The position numbers were made by a program, and so were the translations under genes. A stretch of 5,063 bases of DNA from Chloroflexota bacterium. GTDB taxonomy: Bacteria > Chloroflexota > Limnocylindria > Limnocylindrales > CSP1-4. The notes under the pieces were generated by a model, which saw only the letters and a list, made by a program, of their open reading frames with translations, made no database searches and was not told the origin of the DNA. Positions 4,573 through 5,063 of this stretch are shown in pieces. Position 1 is the stretch's first letter; every line of letters begins with the position of its first letter. The stretch spans positions 1 to 5,063 of the forward strand of contig JAJYJR010000476.1 in assembly GCA_021789355.1 (NCBI GenBank), written 5' to 3'.

Positions 4573-5063
4573 ATGGCCAGCGTCGGACTCATCGTGAACC
4601 CGGCCGCGTCGCGGGATGTGCGGCGCCTGACGTCGCTGGCCCGTACGCTCGACGTGCACGAGCGCGTCAACACCGTGGCGCGGATCCTGCGCGGACTGGG
4701 CGCCACGAATGTCGCCACGATCCACTACATGCGCGAGCCCTGTCGTGTCGTGGAGCGCTCTGTCGAGGCGCTGACCAGCGCTCGCCTGCCGCTCGGCTCG
4801 GACGGCATCCCCCGGCTGCGCCCGGTCGTGCTGCCCGGGGGAGGCGACGCCGACGGTGCGGGTGGCACAGCTGCGGCCGCCGCCGCCATGGCCGAGCTCG
4901 GCGTCGCGTGCGTGGTGACCGTCGGTGGGGACGGCACGAACCGCGCCGTGGCGATGGGATGGCCGGACGTGGTACTCCTCCCGCTGCCCGGTGGCACCAA
5001 CAACGCCTTTGCGATTCCCGTCGACCCGACTGCTGCGGGCATGGCCGCCGGCCTGTACGCGAT
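4573..5063 (+). CDS. ATP-NAD/AcoX kinase family protein, N-terminal part
   Basis: The first 163 complete codons of a protein in the ATP-NAD/AcoX kinase family, cut by the window end (family members are typically about 330-370 residues). NAD kinases phosphorylate NAD to NADP in the cytoplasm. AcoX-type members often sit in acetoin/2-oxoacid dehydrogenase clusters, and their exact role there is not settled. It opens with VGLIVNPAA at residues 4-12, the usual beginning of this subgroup. It then shows the nucleotide-binding GGDGT motif (118-122, followed by NRA) and LPGGTNN (138-144). An Ala/Gly-rich stretch lies near 95-110. The start at ATG 4573 follows a GAGG site and matches the family N-terminus. 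In-frame ATG 4555 is the alternative, and TGA at 4510 bars anything longer. The gene has its own candidate promoter and a structured leader. Whether it is a true NAD kinase cannot be settled from this half. Confidence 0.85.
   Translation, partial: MASVGLIVNPAASRDVRRLTSLARTLDVHERVNTVARILRGLGATNVATIHYMREPCRVVERSVEALTSARLPLGSDGIPRLRPVVLPGGGDADGAGGTAAAAAAMAELGVACVVTVGGDGTNRAVAMGWPDVVLLPLPGGTNNAFAIPVDPTAAGMAAGLYA

Overview
The window is very GC-rich (roughly 70% by eye), with strong G/C preference at third codon positions, GTG starts and one apparently leaderless gene. This fits a high-GC bacterium such as a Chloroflexota or Actinobacteriota lineage. The sequence alone cannot separate the two. The window opens with a C4G23 homopolymer and ends inside a gene, so it looks like the edge of a draft or metagenomic contig. 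I see no tRNA, rRNA, CRISPR array, insertion sequence or phage gene.

Layout: (1) 70-1179 (+) is a membrane-anchored GGDEF diguanylate cyclase with intact active and inhibitory sites. (2) 1180-1753 is a 574-bp gap between two convergent genes. It has no convincing ORF but is rich in hairpins, including likely transcript ends for both neighbours and a nested foldable block at 1395-1536. (3) 1754-2443 (-) is an RDD-family membrane protein with a Pro/Ala-rich N-terminal tail, a good Shine-Dalgarno and a short dyad-containing leader. (4) 2525-3432 is about 0.9 kb without a confident gene. It holds one weak minus-strand open frame and may be decayed sequence. (5) 3445-4347 (+) is a ten-helix EamA/DMT-type transporter with a -10-like box placed for leaderless transcription. 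A strong hairpin follows its stop codon. (6) 4420-4572 holds a candidate promoter and a leader with three successive hairpins, the last covering the ribosome-binding site. (7) 4573 to the end (+) is the N-terminal half of an ATP-NAD/AcoX-type NAD kinase-like protein, cut by the window edge.

The genes do not form one operon. They are separate transcription units (forward, reverse, forward, forward), and the last two are separated by a hairpin terminator and a new promoter candidate. Three are plausible housekeeping or accessory membrane functions: c-di-GMP synthesis, an RDD protein of unknown role, and small-metabolite export or import. The most interesting non-coding signal is the structured leader in front of the NAD kinase-like gene. 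I do not recognise it as a known riboswitch class.
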